From contig WACJ01000043.1 of NCBI GenBank assembly GCA_008973525.1, forward strand, positions 806,001-870,000: DNA of 64,000 nucleotides. Direction: 5' to 3'. Below, one piece after another: positions 9,881 through 27,282 of the stretch. Within the stretch, counting starts at the first letter, position 1. Every line of letters starts with the position of its first letter. Both the position numbers and the translations under genes were made by a program. Under the pieces are notes generated by a model. The model was not told where the DNA came from. It saw nothing but the letters and a program-made list of their open reading frames with translations, and searched no databases. The DNA is from Stenopsyche tienmushanensis. Lineage: Eukaryota; Arthropoda; Insecta; Trichoptera; Stenopsychidae.

Positions 9881-12150
9881 TTTGAAACGGACTTTAAAAA
9901 TATATATAATTTTGCATTTGATAGAAAAAAATTAAACCAGTGTGCAAGAACTCTTATATTTATATATTCCTTACATTTCAAATTTCACATAATTATTGTA
10001 AACAATCGAGTAAAAATGCTTAAATTAAACTACATTAAGCTAGTTAAAGTTTAAGAATGTTCCTATAAGGGATTATGAGTGTTTAAAAATCATCAATGTT
10101 ATTAGTCTTCATCATCAAGAATGCATTTATTGTGATTGTAAATCAACAAAAATATTCTTGAGAATTTGTGGAAATTGATGATAGAGTTTATCTGCTAACT
10201 GCTTTATTTCATGTATGAGTCAACTCCTCGCAACATTCAATCAATACCTGCACATTCGATAATGATGTATATTAAGTAATTTTGGCCCAAACATATTTCT
10301 GAAGATTTAACTAAAACTTTTGTAATGAAAATTGCTCGACAGTTCTTTGTGCTAAAATTAAGCTCATATATTAAACATCTATCTTCATAACACTCAGCTG
10401 CTTTTTAAACTATTTTAGTCTAATCGACTCCTCCCTCAATCCTAGTAGCGTCTGAAGCATTGAAAATCTGTTTTAATGTCACTTAACCTTTTCTACAAAT
10501 AAAATGACACTTGTACATTTGGATATAGGCAAAAAAAAAAGAACTTGCTTAGAATATAAATTTAATATAATAATTTGACCAAATTAAATGATACAGTGCA
10601 CATTGTTATATATTTTGTATCGAATATTATACTACAAAATTTAGATGCATACACACTCGATCATACTTGCATATGTAAATATATATATATATAGAATATA
10701 AAAACATATACACAAATCGAACCTCGTTAAATCCAATTACATATAATGGTTCTCTTAAAACTATTGTTTTGTTACCTAAACGTTTAGATTCAAAGAGGTT
10801 CATAATACAAGCCTACACACACAAGTATATATCACTTTTGATGCCATCGTGCTAACTCTTTTTGTATGGAGATTTTAAGAAGAAAAAAAAAGCAGCAAAA
10901 GATATATCATTCATTTTACACAGTATATATTGCAATAAATCAATGTAACGCAAAAAATATTGTTTCTCATTTTCCTACTTATTTTAAGAAAGCAAATATA
11001 ATCAGTGTTCATTACTCTGTTAATACTACAGACGAATTTAAACGTATATTGTATCGCGCGATTGCTTCTATTGGGGTTGTAACATAAACGGTGTGTAAAT
11101 TTTCACATAAAAAAATATAGTTTTCATTTTTGATACATTTTAATCCTGAAAGTATTCGTACAAAATAAAAATACTTTTCGTTTTTTGAAAAATGGGAGTT
11201 TACCAAGAGATCGCACACAAATATCTTAAGGTGAGAATGATAAAAAGCAAATATAAAAAAATAATTTCCATTGCACTCCACTGAAGTTTAATTTAATATA
11301 ATATAATACGGTAAAAAAGATCATGTCATACACCATTCCTCTATAGTTTGTCGATATTCTATGCTAAAAGCATTTAATAAACTTTCATTTAAATTATCCT
11401 CTCCACAGTAATATTACGGAATAAATAAACCTATAGGCACGGACTATATTATATTTAATAATTATAATACGTAGGCTGATTTATGGTTAATACTAGGTTG
11501 AATTAAAAAAAAAAATGCAGCTATTTTACAAGACATAGCAATTTACATAAATCATTTTTCTTAAAATCCGATTAAAACATTTATCCATTAAGCTTTCACA
11601 CATTTAATGATAATTTACAATATACGCTTATTTCAAACATTTTGAAAATATTTTAAGATGTGGAATTTAATAATTACTTAAGCCAAAGGAAAAAAAAACA
11701 TAGATAATAATAGTGGAGTGAATAACATACGATGTTCCCTTCGAAAAGGGTTTATATACATATGTATAAAAGTGAACAAAAGACGCCTGAAATAGATTTA
11801 AAGGATAATTTACCTTACAATATGATAAGACCAGATGTCGGAATGATTGAAAAATAATTGATACTGTAATATTTACTATTATGTATGAATAACATTAGAC
11901 GTTTAGCCTACTGTACACAAATCAAATAAACATTCTATACCAGATTTTTAAATAAACTAGAGATATCAAATTCCCTAAGACTTCATGTTCCCTCGTGCCC
12001 TTGGAACCGATGAGAAAATATGTTAGGGTTCCTGTTGTATTAATGATCTGAAAATAAAATAATCCATTATAAACGAGTAATTTGTTGAAAATAAGAATTT
12101 CTAATCGTCGTCGAAAGAACTTACACTTTGTATTGTTACTATATATCGGC
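9881..12150. other. Intergenic, very AT-rich; includes the Rab1 3' flank
   Basis: No recognisable gene or element over about 2.3 kb. Low-complexity AT tracts are frequent, such as TATATATATATATAG near 10680. The minus-strand Rab1 3' UTR should occupy the right end. Confidence 0.5.
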
Positions 12151-18476
<6,326 letters not shown>

Positions 18477-18600
18477 GGCTGCGGCTCAGCGCACAGCTCA
18501 GCTCACAATGGCCGCGTCGCCCGGTTGACGTAACGAGCCGCCACCTCGCGCACACGTCGCCGAGTGAGTTGTCTTTTCGTCCAAACCGAATATTTTACAC

Positions 18601-19291
18601 AAACATAATTGATTAAATCAAAAGCGAATTCCACAATTTATTATTAACAATTCAGTCTTAAATTATTAACATAATACTGACTATATCAAATATAAAAACA
18701 AAATGTAAAAAATATATACATATTTGAATAATAATCAATGCTTTTAAAAATCGAAATGAACTATTCAACCACTCAAAAATAAATAGATTTACGTAAATTT
18801 TAATATTTAAAAATTTCATCAATCTAAATTTTTAATATATCGATCCAATTTTATTTTCACAATAAAATAAATCATGGCTATTATAATTGCGCTGTTTGCG
18901 TCTTGGCATTTAAAAAAAATTCAAATCAATTAAATGTGATAATACAAATTGCTTGAATAATTTAAAATATGATCGATCGAAAATAAATTCATGATCATAT
19001 GGACGATAAAAGCAGTGTTATAATTAAAATTTTTACTCATTAAAAAAAACGATAATTTTAGATCATTCAATTTCAGTTTCAGACTTATAATAATAAAAAA
19101 AAACTGTGATGAAACGTCAATCGATTTAATTGATTAAAAAAAAAAGTATTATTTACACAATTGTACAACATACAAATTTATTTACATTTTTTACATGTAA
19201 TTGATTAAATAGTATAAATTTAATAATGTCATTATATATTTTAAATATCTTTATTATTGCAAAAATTAAATTGGTTTTGAAATTTCTAATA
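18601..19291. other. Intergenic between Rab1 and the next Rab, AT-rich
   Basis: No gene or element seen. The right end should hold the 3' UTR of the minus-strand Rab paralogue: an AATAAA (complement of 19250-19255) lies 37 bp past its stop. Confidence 0.5.
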
Positions 19292-21077
19292 TTAATCGAG
19301 AAAAGAAAATCCATTCAGCGTGCAGCATTTTGGTTGCGATTGAACCGGAGTCGATTCTGTCAAATTAATAATAGGTGCAATCTGTCCGTATCCCGGTTGT
19401 GGATATTTTCTATTCATAATTTCCGCTACGAGAGTTCCGAATGCTTGCTCAACGTTTGAGGAATCTTTTGCCGAGGCTTCCAAGAATGGCATCTTCATCG
19501 TTTTAGCGAACGCCTTAAGATATATAAATGCATTAAGAATTTGCGTCGTTAAAATTAAAAATGTATACATATTGCTTTGATATTTCAATGTACGCTACCT
19601 CTGCGGTTCCGTAATCGATGGCTCTCTGCGTATGCAAGTCACTCTTGTTGCTCACTAAAAGTTTTGTCACATCTTTATCTCCATACTTTTTTACTTCCAC
19701 CAACCATGATTTTATATTCTCAAATGTTTCCTATAAAATATCAAATTTAAACAACAAATTAATATTTATTTGTACACTATCCATGCACCCATTATTTTTA
19801 GCATTAAACATTAGCTTTTGATAGATTTATGTGCGTATTCCCATTATAATTTAGCGTGAATATTGTTTATTTAATTTTTAAAACCTGTTTTGCGATAGTA
19901 TCCACTTAGGATCGGTGTCGTGCGTTATAATATTGTACGACAGCATAAACTACTTAAATTATGTATTATCAAATAAAGCAATGAATATTGAATAGAAATG
20001 TCTTGAATGATAGTTGAGGAACAAAATAAATTTATAAATAAATTTATATATTACCACATGGATGTCATAGTATAAACGTTGGGAATAAAATGTTACAATT
20101 TTGTCATGATTTTGAATGTAAACTTGCATCATCGGAAATATATATTGGCAAAATATGCGATTAATTCGTAAGCATAAAAGCATGATTAAGAAAGCGACAT
20201 AGCGTATTCCAGGCAGTTCATGATGTTACTAAAAAATCAATAGATTATGTGTATTAATGCATCCATTGTAAATATGTATAATTGAGAAAATACTGGAAAG
20301 GGTTGAAATAATTTTAAAATACAGTTGTTAAAATGAATAGATTATTAATTGTTGAATTATGTTTCATCGTGAATTGTTTTATGGATGCTCTTATATAAAT
20401 TTGAAAAGAAAAACGATTAGTAAATCCAGAAGCAGTGAATCTTTTGACCTCATCAAAACAATTGAGTGGTACGGAGGTCATATGACATTAAGCTTTAATT
20501 GATAACAGACCTGATCTACGCTAGGATGATGGGATGAAGACGGACACTCAATATCTGGATTTGAAGCACGCTCAATACATGAAATTGATAAGACACGTTG
20601 TCAGTTGCCTGAATTTTACTATATAGAATAGTGTGAATTAAAATAAATAGCGTAGCGAAAATATCCTTACCAATCTTGTGCAGTCATAAACTAAAACAAT
20701 ACCATGCGCTCCACGGTAGTAAGACGTAGCGAGACTTCTGAATCGTTCATGTCCAGCCGTGTCCCATATTTGTAGTTTTACCCTCTGACCGTTGTATACT
20801 AATGTTTTTATTTTAAAATCAATGCCGATTGTATACACGTGATTATCGAAATAGCTGTTGTCGGTAAATCTGACCAAAAGACATGATTTTCCAACTCCTG
20901 AATCGCCAATTAATACTATTTTAAATAGTATATCGCTAAAAATAATGTTTAAATTTTTATAAAAACGTTTATATAGAAATATACAAAGGATTGCTTGTAT
21001 ATTAAATTGCATAAATGTGCCAATAAAATCGCTCCGTATAAAATTTGTGGTATTGTAACTTACTAATCGGGATGCAT
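19292..21077 (-). CDS. Divergent Rab1 paralogue with switch-II Gln to His and extended tail
   Basis: Exons on the minus strand: 21064-21077 (MHPD plus two bases of Tyr), 20671-20935, 19599-19730, 19292-19513; 14+265+132+222 nt, 210 residues, identical plan to Rab1. P-loop GDSGVGKS and switch-I Thr40 (VYTIGIDF) are normal. Switch II reads DTAGHERF, so the catalytic Gln67 is His. G4 is NKSD but preceded by VS instead of VG; G5 is EASAK rather than ETSAK. The Rab CC pair is followed by nine more residues ([11 protein letters not shown]), as if the stop were lost. Prenylation by Rab geranylgeranyl transferase would then be doubtful. All splice sites are good and the frame is open, so a functional product is plausible. 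It could also be an ageing copy. Confidence 0.85.
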
Positions 21078-22144
21078 GATGGTACTATTTGACAATAGTG
21101 GAGCATCACTATCGCCAGCTGTCAAAGTTAGCTACTCTTATCAGTCGTCGGTTACATTGCTACTCATTTTTGACCAGGTAGATTAGTGTAAATTGAGATA
21201 AATTGTCTATGCGTTATATGTTACACAATTACGTCAAAACCTTATAATATTGTATGCGATTCGGTGATCTTACAATAGAAATATTTTTTTAAATGCGTAA
21301 ACGCTTTATCCCATTTAATATATTAATTTTATTCCATGAAAGCATTGCGTAATGTACAACTATGTTATAAAAAGTGGCATAAAATGTAGCATCATTATTA
21401 TTTTAAATTATTATGCGTTTGCAATTTTACAGCATTTAAAATTATATTTTCAGCGCTGAAATTTATTAGTTTATTTAAATTTTAAATAATACTTTTTTTT
21501 AGTCGCTCACAATCACTTTATTAATATTTGCATTATTGTAAATATATGGCTCTAATTTTATTGTGTGGTAATCGACGTATAATTTTATTTTTAAAATATA
21601 TTTTAAGCGTTTGCGTCATTGCTTTATCTTTTTGATATTTCTTAAATAAAAATGCATCCTTTTTGATATAATATGATAAGATGTTGTCTTCGGAATTTGT
21701 AGCGGCGTAGTCTCGAAGCAGCGTATTGATATTTGTTGCGACACTGTATTTTATTAATGATTTAGATTCTGATTCCATTGTTGCACTTAGGCTACACATT
21801 TAATTCTCAGATCCGGAGATTATAGGGCTGCTGTATAATTTGAAGTGGATATTTCAAATGTATTCTGCAATAGTTTGTGCACTAAATTATTTTCTGAGCA
21901 GATTTCAATCAAATTGTTCATTTTATTAAAATCAAGTAGATTTGAACCCGATGTGATTGAGCTACTAGTTTGACCGCTTAATCGCAAGACTACCTACAGA
22001 CACATTAAGCTTGCGTTTGATTCTGTATATTAAGACTTAATAGGCGACTAATGGTTACGGGCAATCTACATAAATACATATAAATTATTAATAGGTATAA
22101 ATTATAGACCATTTACGATAATGTTTTGTTTATTTACAAAAAAA
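21078..22144. other. Intergenic, AT-rich
   Basis: Between the Rab paralogue and the palindrome. A minus-strand frame (21533-21799) has no family match and poor composition, and is not called. The promoter of the 19292-21077 gene probably lies in 21078-21250. Confidence 0.45.
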
Positions 22145-24096
22145 CTCATGGAGTGTTAATTGTTTAAGAAACTGCAAGAATGTCAAGATTAGCTATTCGT
22201 AAACTATCTATAGATTATTGATTTATCCAGATTTCCATATGTTTATATTTTCTTTTTATTTGACTGTTCAACGTCATATATACAGTATATTATAAATATT
22301 TATATTATAAGTTATATTTAATACAAGGATACATAATAAAGAGTATTTTCAGCATTGTTCAACAAATGTGCCATTAGTTTCTGCAGCATTTAGTTTTATG
22401 GACTAGCTCTTTATTACTGATATCGATGCTGGATGCATTTTGTTTGTAAGATGACAAATGAAATTTATTCTTCATGATTTCAGCTACTAGAATTTCAAAT
22501 GCTTCGTCGACGTTTGAGGAATCTTTGGCCGACGTTTCCAATAACGGCATGTTTAAACTTTCTGCATAGTCCTAAAAAATATTTATTTATTTGGATAGAC
22601 TGTGCAATAAAATATTCAGCTAGCTAATTAAAAAAAGTATTTTTTTCATTAATTATTTTACATGAAATTTTTTACTGTATAAGCCCTTCGCAATTACAAA
22701 ATTCTATAAAAAAAAAGTGAATATGACCTATCTAAATTGAATATCAAAGGGGTGGATTAATTTATAAATACACTCAAATGCCTCACCAGTAAAATTGATA
22801 CGGTTTTTATTAATAGATTTTCATTATTCTTTCGTGAATTTTAGATAGACATATTTTTCTCTAAATATTTGCAAAAAATACTTGTATCATTCGTTTTCAA
22901 CATCGAGCATACTTTGAGGATACTTAGGGATCAGAAAGTATATTTGTGATCTTTATCTTTAAATCTGCATTGTTACGCATTGCTACAGGTTAAACAACAA
23001 CAAATAAAAGTATGTTTTCAAATGATTTCTAAAATATAGTGATAAATTTTTAACATATAAAAAATAAAATAAATGTAACATGTAAATAGATTTAAAATGA
23101 TTAATTAAGGAAAAATGTGTTGCGGTGTGTCATAATAATATTATCAGACTTACCAAGTCTGTGCATGAATAAACCAAAACTATACCGTGAGCTCCACGGT
23201 AGAAATTTGTTGGAATAGATCTAAATCTTTCGTTGCCAGCCGTATCCCATATCTGCAATTTAATTCTTTGTCCATTGTGTATTATTGTTTTGATTTTAAA
23301 ATCAACACCAACTGTAAATGCGTAATGGTTTTTAAAGACGTTATCAGCAAATCGAAGAACAAGACATGATTTTCCGACTTCTGAATCACCAATTACAACA
23401 ATTTTTAATAGAAAATCACTGAAAAATAAAAAAATAAAATTTAAATATGTATTATTAAAATTAAAATTAATTAAATGTGGAGGTAACACCAGGCAACTTG
23501 ATAGGCTGCTAGTGTTTAATTCAGAAATAAGTTACTGTTTGATTACCCAATGTACTTGTGATTCCTAGCGAATATATTTCTTGCACCACATATTGTATTG
23601 TAGAGCCCCACCCAAATAACTGCAAAATAAGATGATCATAACTTTGCCATAGTGCATATTATCACCATCAATTCATCTCAGCTTATGCGTAGGATAGTAT
23701 ATTAATACAATTTTAAAACTATCAATTTGCATGATTCTATCTCTATAACAAATACATTATTTTATTGTAAATGATTCACTCATATTTTAATATGCTGACG
23801 ACAAAAAAATCAAATACAACTTCTTATTATTGAATCTCTTAAATAATTTCATGAAAAAACTTACTAATCATTCATCATTTTAAATCTAAACAAAATAAAC
23901 ACATCGATCAAACGCTACCTGCGTACTGTTGAATGTTCTTATCAGGTGGCGCCTACACTGCCGAATGCGGTTACAAATATATATTTTTAAATCAAATATC
24001 CAACATAAGCTATGATATGCTGCCTATACACAGTTATATTAATTACGATTTCTCTTTTAATATGGAATACTTTAAACCACAATCACAAATATGGTC
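22145..24096. repeat. Left arm of a large inverted duplication
   Basis: Reverse complement of 24401-26678. The outer border is CTCATGGAG at 22145 (TCCATGAG at 26671-26678); the inner border is ATGGTC at 24091-24096 (GACCAT at 24401-24406). The two arms stay close along their whole length, apart from a deletion in this arm that removes most of Rab exon 3. The arm carries a minus-strand Rab copy. Confidence 0.9.
22374..23878 (-). pseudogene. Rab1-like paralogue, broken inverted copy
   Basis: Exon 1 at 23865-23878 (MMND..), exon 2 at 23154-23418 and exon 4 at 22374-22571 are intact and near-identical to the plus-strand gene at 24625-26448. In exon 2, Pro replaces Ser (RSIPTNFY vs RSISTNFY). Exon 3 is cut: only 23011-23028 of the 132 nt remain. 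The rest, plus the start of intron 3, is replaced by about 37 bp of unrelated filler (22974-23010). In frame the remnant runs into TAA within about ten codons. The lost part includes the NKxD guanine-specificity motif, so the full transcript cannot encode a GTP-binding Rab. Skipping exon 3 would keep the frame (132 nt) but still delete NKxD. Confidence 0.88.
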
Positions 24097-24400
24097 TTGA
24101 ACAATAAAACATTTATTATCAAAATAAAATCGATTTTTACGCATATAATTTGTATTTAATAAATAAATATTTAATGGATCGATAGATTCTAATTGCTAAA
24201 TAATATTTTAAAACTGCAGATATAATGACGTGATAGCTAATAAAATAATGAAACGAATGATGCTATTTTTTTGACCGGAGAAAAACAAAATTGAGAGATA
24301 TTCAGTTCTTCTTTTGACGTTTATGTTACGCTAACTCGTGTAGGTCTTCATTGACCATTAATCATATGTTCATTCATTTGAGTCTTTTTTCTAGGTCATG
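24097..24400. other. Spacer of the inverted duplication
   Basis: About 304 bp of unique AT-rich DNA between the arms. No gene or element is seen. Both flanking Rab copies point away from it, so it would be a shared, bidirectional upstream region. Confidence 0.6.
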
Positions 24401-26678
24401 GACCATTTTTGTGATTGCGGTTTAAAGTATTCCATATTAAAAGAGAAATCATAATTGATATAACTGTCTATAGGCAGCATATGGTAGCTTATGTTGGATA
24501 TTTGATTTAAAAATATATGTTGGCAATCGCATACGGCAATGTAGGTGCCACCTGATAAGAACATTCAACAGTGCGACCGCGCAGGTGGCGTTTGATCGAT
24601 GTGTTTATTTTGTTTAGATTTAAAATGATGAATGATTAGTAAGTTTTTTCATGAAATTATTTAAAAGATTCCATAATAAACAGTTGTATTTGATTTTTTT
24701 GTCATCAGCATATTTAAATATGAGTGAATCGTTTACAATAAAATAATTTATTTGTTATAGAGATAGAATCATGCAACTTGATAGTTTTAAAATTGTATTA
24801 ATATACTATCCTACGCATATGCTGAGATGAATTGATGGTGATAATATGCATAATGGCATAGTTATGATCATCTTATTTAGCAGTTATTTGGGTGGGGCTC
24901 TACAATACAATATGTGGTGCAAGAAATATATTCGCTAGGAATCACAAGTACATTGGGTAATCAAACAGTAACTTATTTCTGAATTAAACACTAGCACCCT
25001 ATCAAGTTGCCTGGTGTTACCTCCACATTTAATTCATTTTAATTTTAATAATACATATTTAATTTTTATTTTTTTATTTTTCAGTGATTTTCTATTAAAA
25101 ATTGTTGTAATTGGTGATTCAGAAGTCGGAAAATCATGTCTTGTTCTTCGATTTGCTGATAACGTCTTTAAAAACCATTACGCATTTACAGTTGGTGTTG
25201 ATTTTAAAATCAAAACAATAATACACAATGGACAAAGAATTAAATTGCAGATATGGGATACGGCTGGCAACGAAAGATTTAGATCTATTTCAACAAATTT
25301 CTACCGTGGAGCTCACGGTATAGTTTTGGTTTATTCATGCACAGACTTGGTAAGTCTGATAATACTATTATGACACACCGCAACACATTTTTCCTTAATG
25401 AATCATTTTAAATCTATTTAAATGTAACATTTATTTTATTTTCTATATGTTAAAAATTTATCACTATATTTTAGAAATCATTTGAAAACATAAACAGTTG
25501 GCTAGGAGAGATAAGAAAATATGCTGATGGAGATGTAACTAAACTTCTAATAGGAAATAAAAGTGACGCAAGTTCGGAAAGAGTCGTCGATCATAGCTTA
25601 GCACAGGTAAAAAAACACCTTACAAACGATATTAAAAATATATTTTTCATTGTTTGACCTGTAAATAATTCTCTCCATTATATTTATCTGATAAAGACAA
25701 AATGTACGAATTGTTACAATATAATAAAATAATAATTTTTAAAGGTAATCAACAGATAATGCTTAAATAATCAAAATTCCTACAATTCAGATAACAGATA
25801 TAAAAATATATACACGTTTTATATCATCGTCATTAAAATCATATCATGCCTCCAAGGAACACAATGCAGATTTAAAGATAAAGATCACAAATATACTATC
25901 TGATCTCTAAGTATCCCTCAAAATATGCTGAACGTTGAAAACGAATGATACAAGTATTTTTTGCAAATGTCTATTAAAATGCACGAAAGAATAATGTAAA
26001 TCTATTAATAAAAACCGTATCAATTTTACTGATGAGGCATTTGAGTGTATTTATAAATTAATCCACCCCTTTGATATTCAATTTAGATAGGTCATATTTA
26101 CTTTTTTTTTTTTAAATTTTGTAATTGTGAAGTACAGTAAAAAATTTCATGTAAAATAATTATGCTAAATTAATGAAAAAAATACTTTTTTTAATTAGCT
26201 AGCTGAATATTTTATTGCACAGTCTATCCAAATAAATAAATATTTTTTAGGACTATGCAGAAAGTTTGAACATGCCGTTATTGGAAACGTCGGCCAAAGA
26301 TTCCTCAAACGTCGACGAAGCATTTGAAATTCTAGTAGCTGAAATCATGAAGAATAAATTTCATTTGTCATCTTACAAACAAAATGCATCCAGCATCGAT
26401 ATCAGTAATAAAGAGCTAGTCCATAAAACTAAATGCTGCAGAAACTAATGGCACATTTGTTGAACAATGCTGAAAATACTCTTTATTATATATCCTTGTA
26501 TTAAATATAACTTATAAAAATATTTATAATATACTGTATTTATGACGTTGAACAGTCAAATAAATAAAAAGAAAATATAAATATATGGAAATCTGGATAA
26601 ATCAATAATCTATAGATAGTTTACGAATAGCTAAACTTAACATTCTTGCAATTTCCTAAACAATTAACACTCCATGAG
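24401..26678. repeat. Right arm of a large inverted duplication
   Basis: Partner of 22145-24096, longer by about 330 bp because it keeps the segment 25493-25860 lost from the left arm. It carries the intact plus-strand Rab copy with its full 5' and 3' flanks, including AATAAA at 26559-26564. Confidence 0.9.
24625..26448 (+). CDS. Divergent Rab1 paralogue with P-loop Glu and switch-II Asn
   Basis: Exons 24625-24638 (MMND plus two bases of Tyr), 25085-25349, 25475-25606 and 26251-26448; 14+265+132+198 nt, 202 residues. The only plus-strand member of the cluster. P-loop reads GDSEVGKS: the residue equivalent to Ras Gly13 is Glu18. Switch II reads DTAGNERF: Gln67 is Asn. Switch-I Thr40 (FTVGVDF), NKSD and ETSAK are kept. 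It ends KCCRN, a CCXX form like the CCSN of Rab5, so it can still be double-prenylated. Two changes at hydrolysis-controlling sites suggest altered nucleotide cycling, by analogy with Ras 13 and 61 mutants. The sister copy at 22374-23878 is broken. Confidence 0.87.
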
Positions 26679-27282
26679 CAAAATGGTTATTTTTATCCGT
26701 TCCCACAGACTCTACGGTGAAAAAAAGTAGTTATCCTCGACATTTTTATATGGTTTTTATGCATCAATTTTTTTACAAAGGGCTAAACTATATTCCAATA
26801 CCAAATAAAGTATATAATTTGTTAGTTTAAACATTTTTTTAATGTGGAACAATTCAGCACATAATGTCTATTTGTGTGGGTTTTGCAACGCACCCTTCAC
26901 AGAAGTGGATGTTTCGATAAATACTTGAATCACATATTATATTGGCAATTTCACATGTAATTATATCTGAGCAATTAATCGGCAGTAATTAATATATTTT
27001 TCTTTAAAAAATGATGAGATTGGCAATTGAAATGAGGAATAAGCGAACAGATACTTGTATTAAATATATTTATTAAAATGAGGTGTTAACATTTTGGCAA
27101 TGTCATTTGTACATAAATAAATAAAGAAAAAATAACAATGATTTAATCATAAAATCTCCGTTTTAAATGCACACAAAATGTATCACAGTTTTAGTGCTGG
27201 TTTTTACATTTTACTTTTTTGATACAATGTAAATGCTAAAAATGTCTGTTGTTTAAGTACAAACATAAAATATAACCGATAT
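26679..27282. other. Intergenic between Rab copies, AT-rich
   Basis: No gene recognised. The right part is expected to hold the 3' UTR of the minus-strand Rab at 27283; an AATAAA complement lies at 27069-27074. Confidence 0.45.

Noticed and set aside
21533..21799. 88-codon minus-strand frame upstream of a Rab paralogue
   Set aside because: The 14-nt exon at 21064-21077 gives a better start for that gene; this frame has no family match.
22374..23878. Calling the left-arm Rab a functional gene
   Set aside because: Exon 3 is truncated and replaced by filler, removing the NKxD motif, even though exons 1, 2 and 4 are intact.
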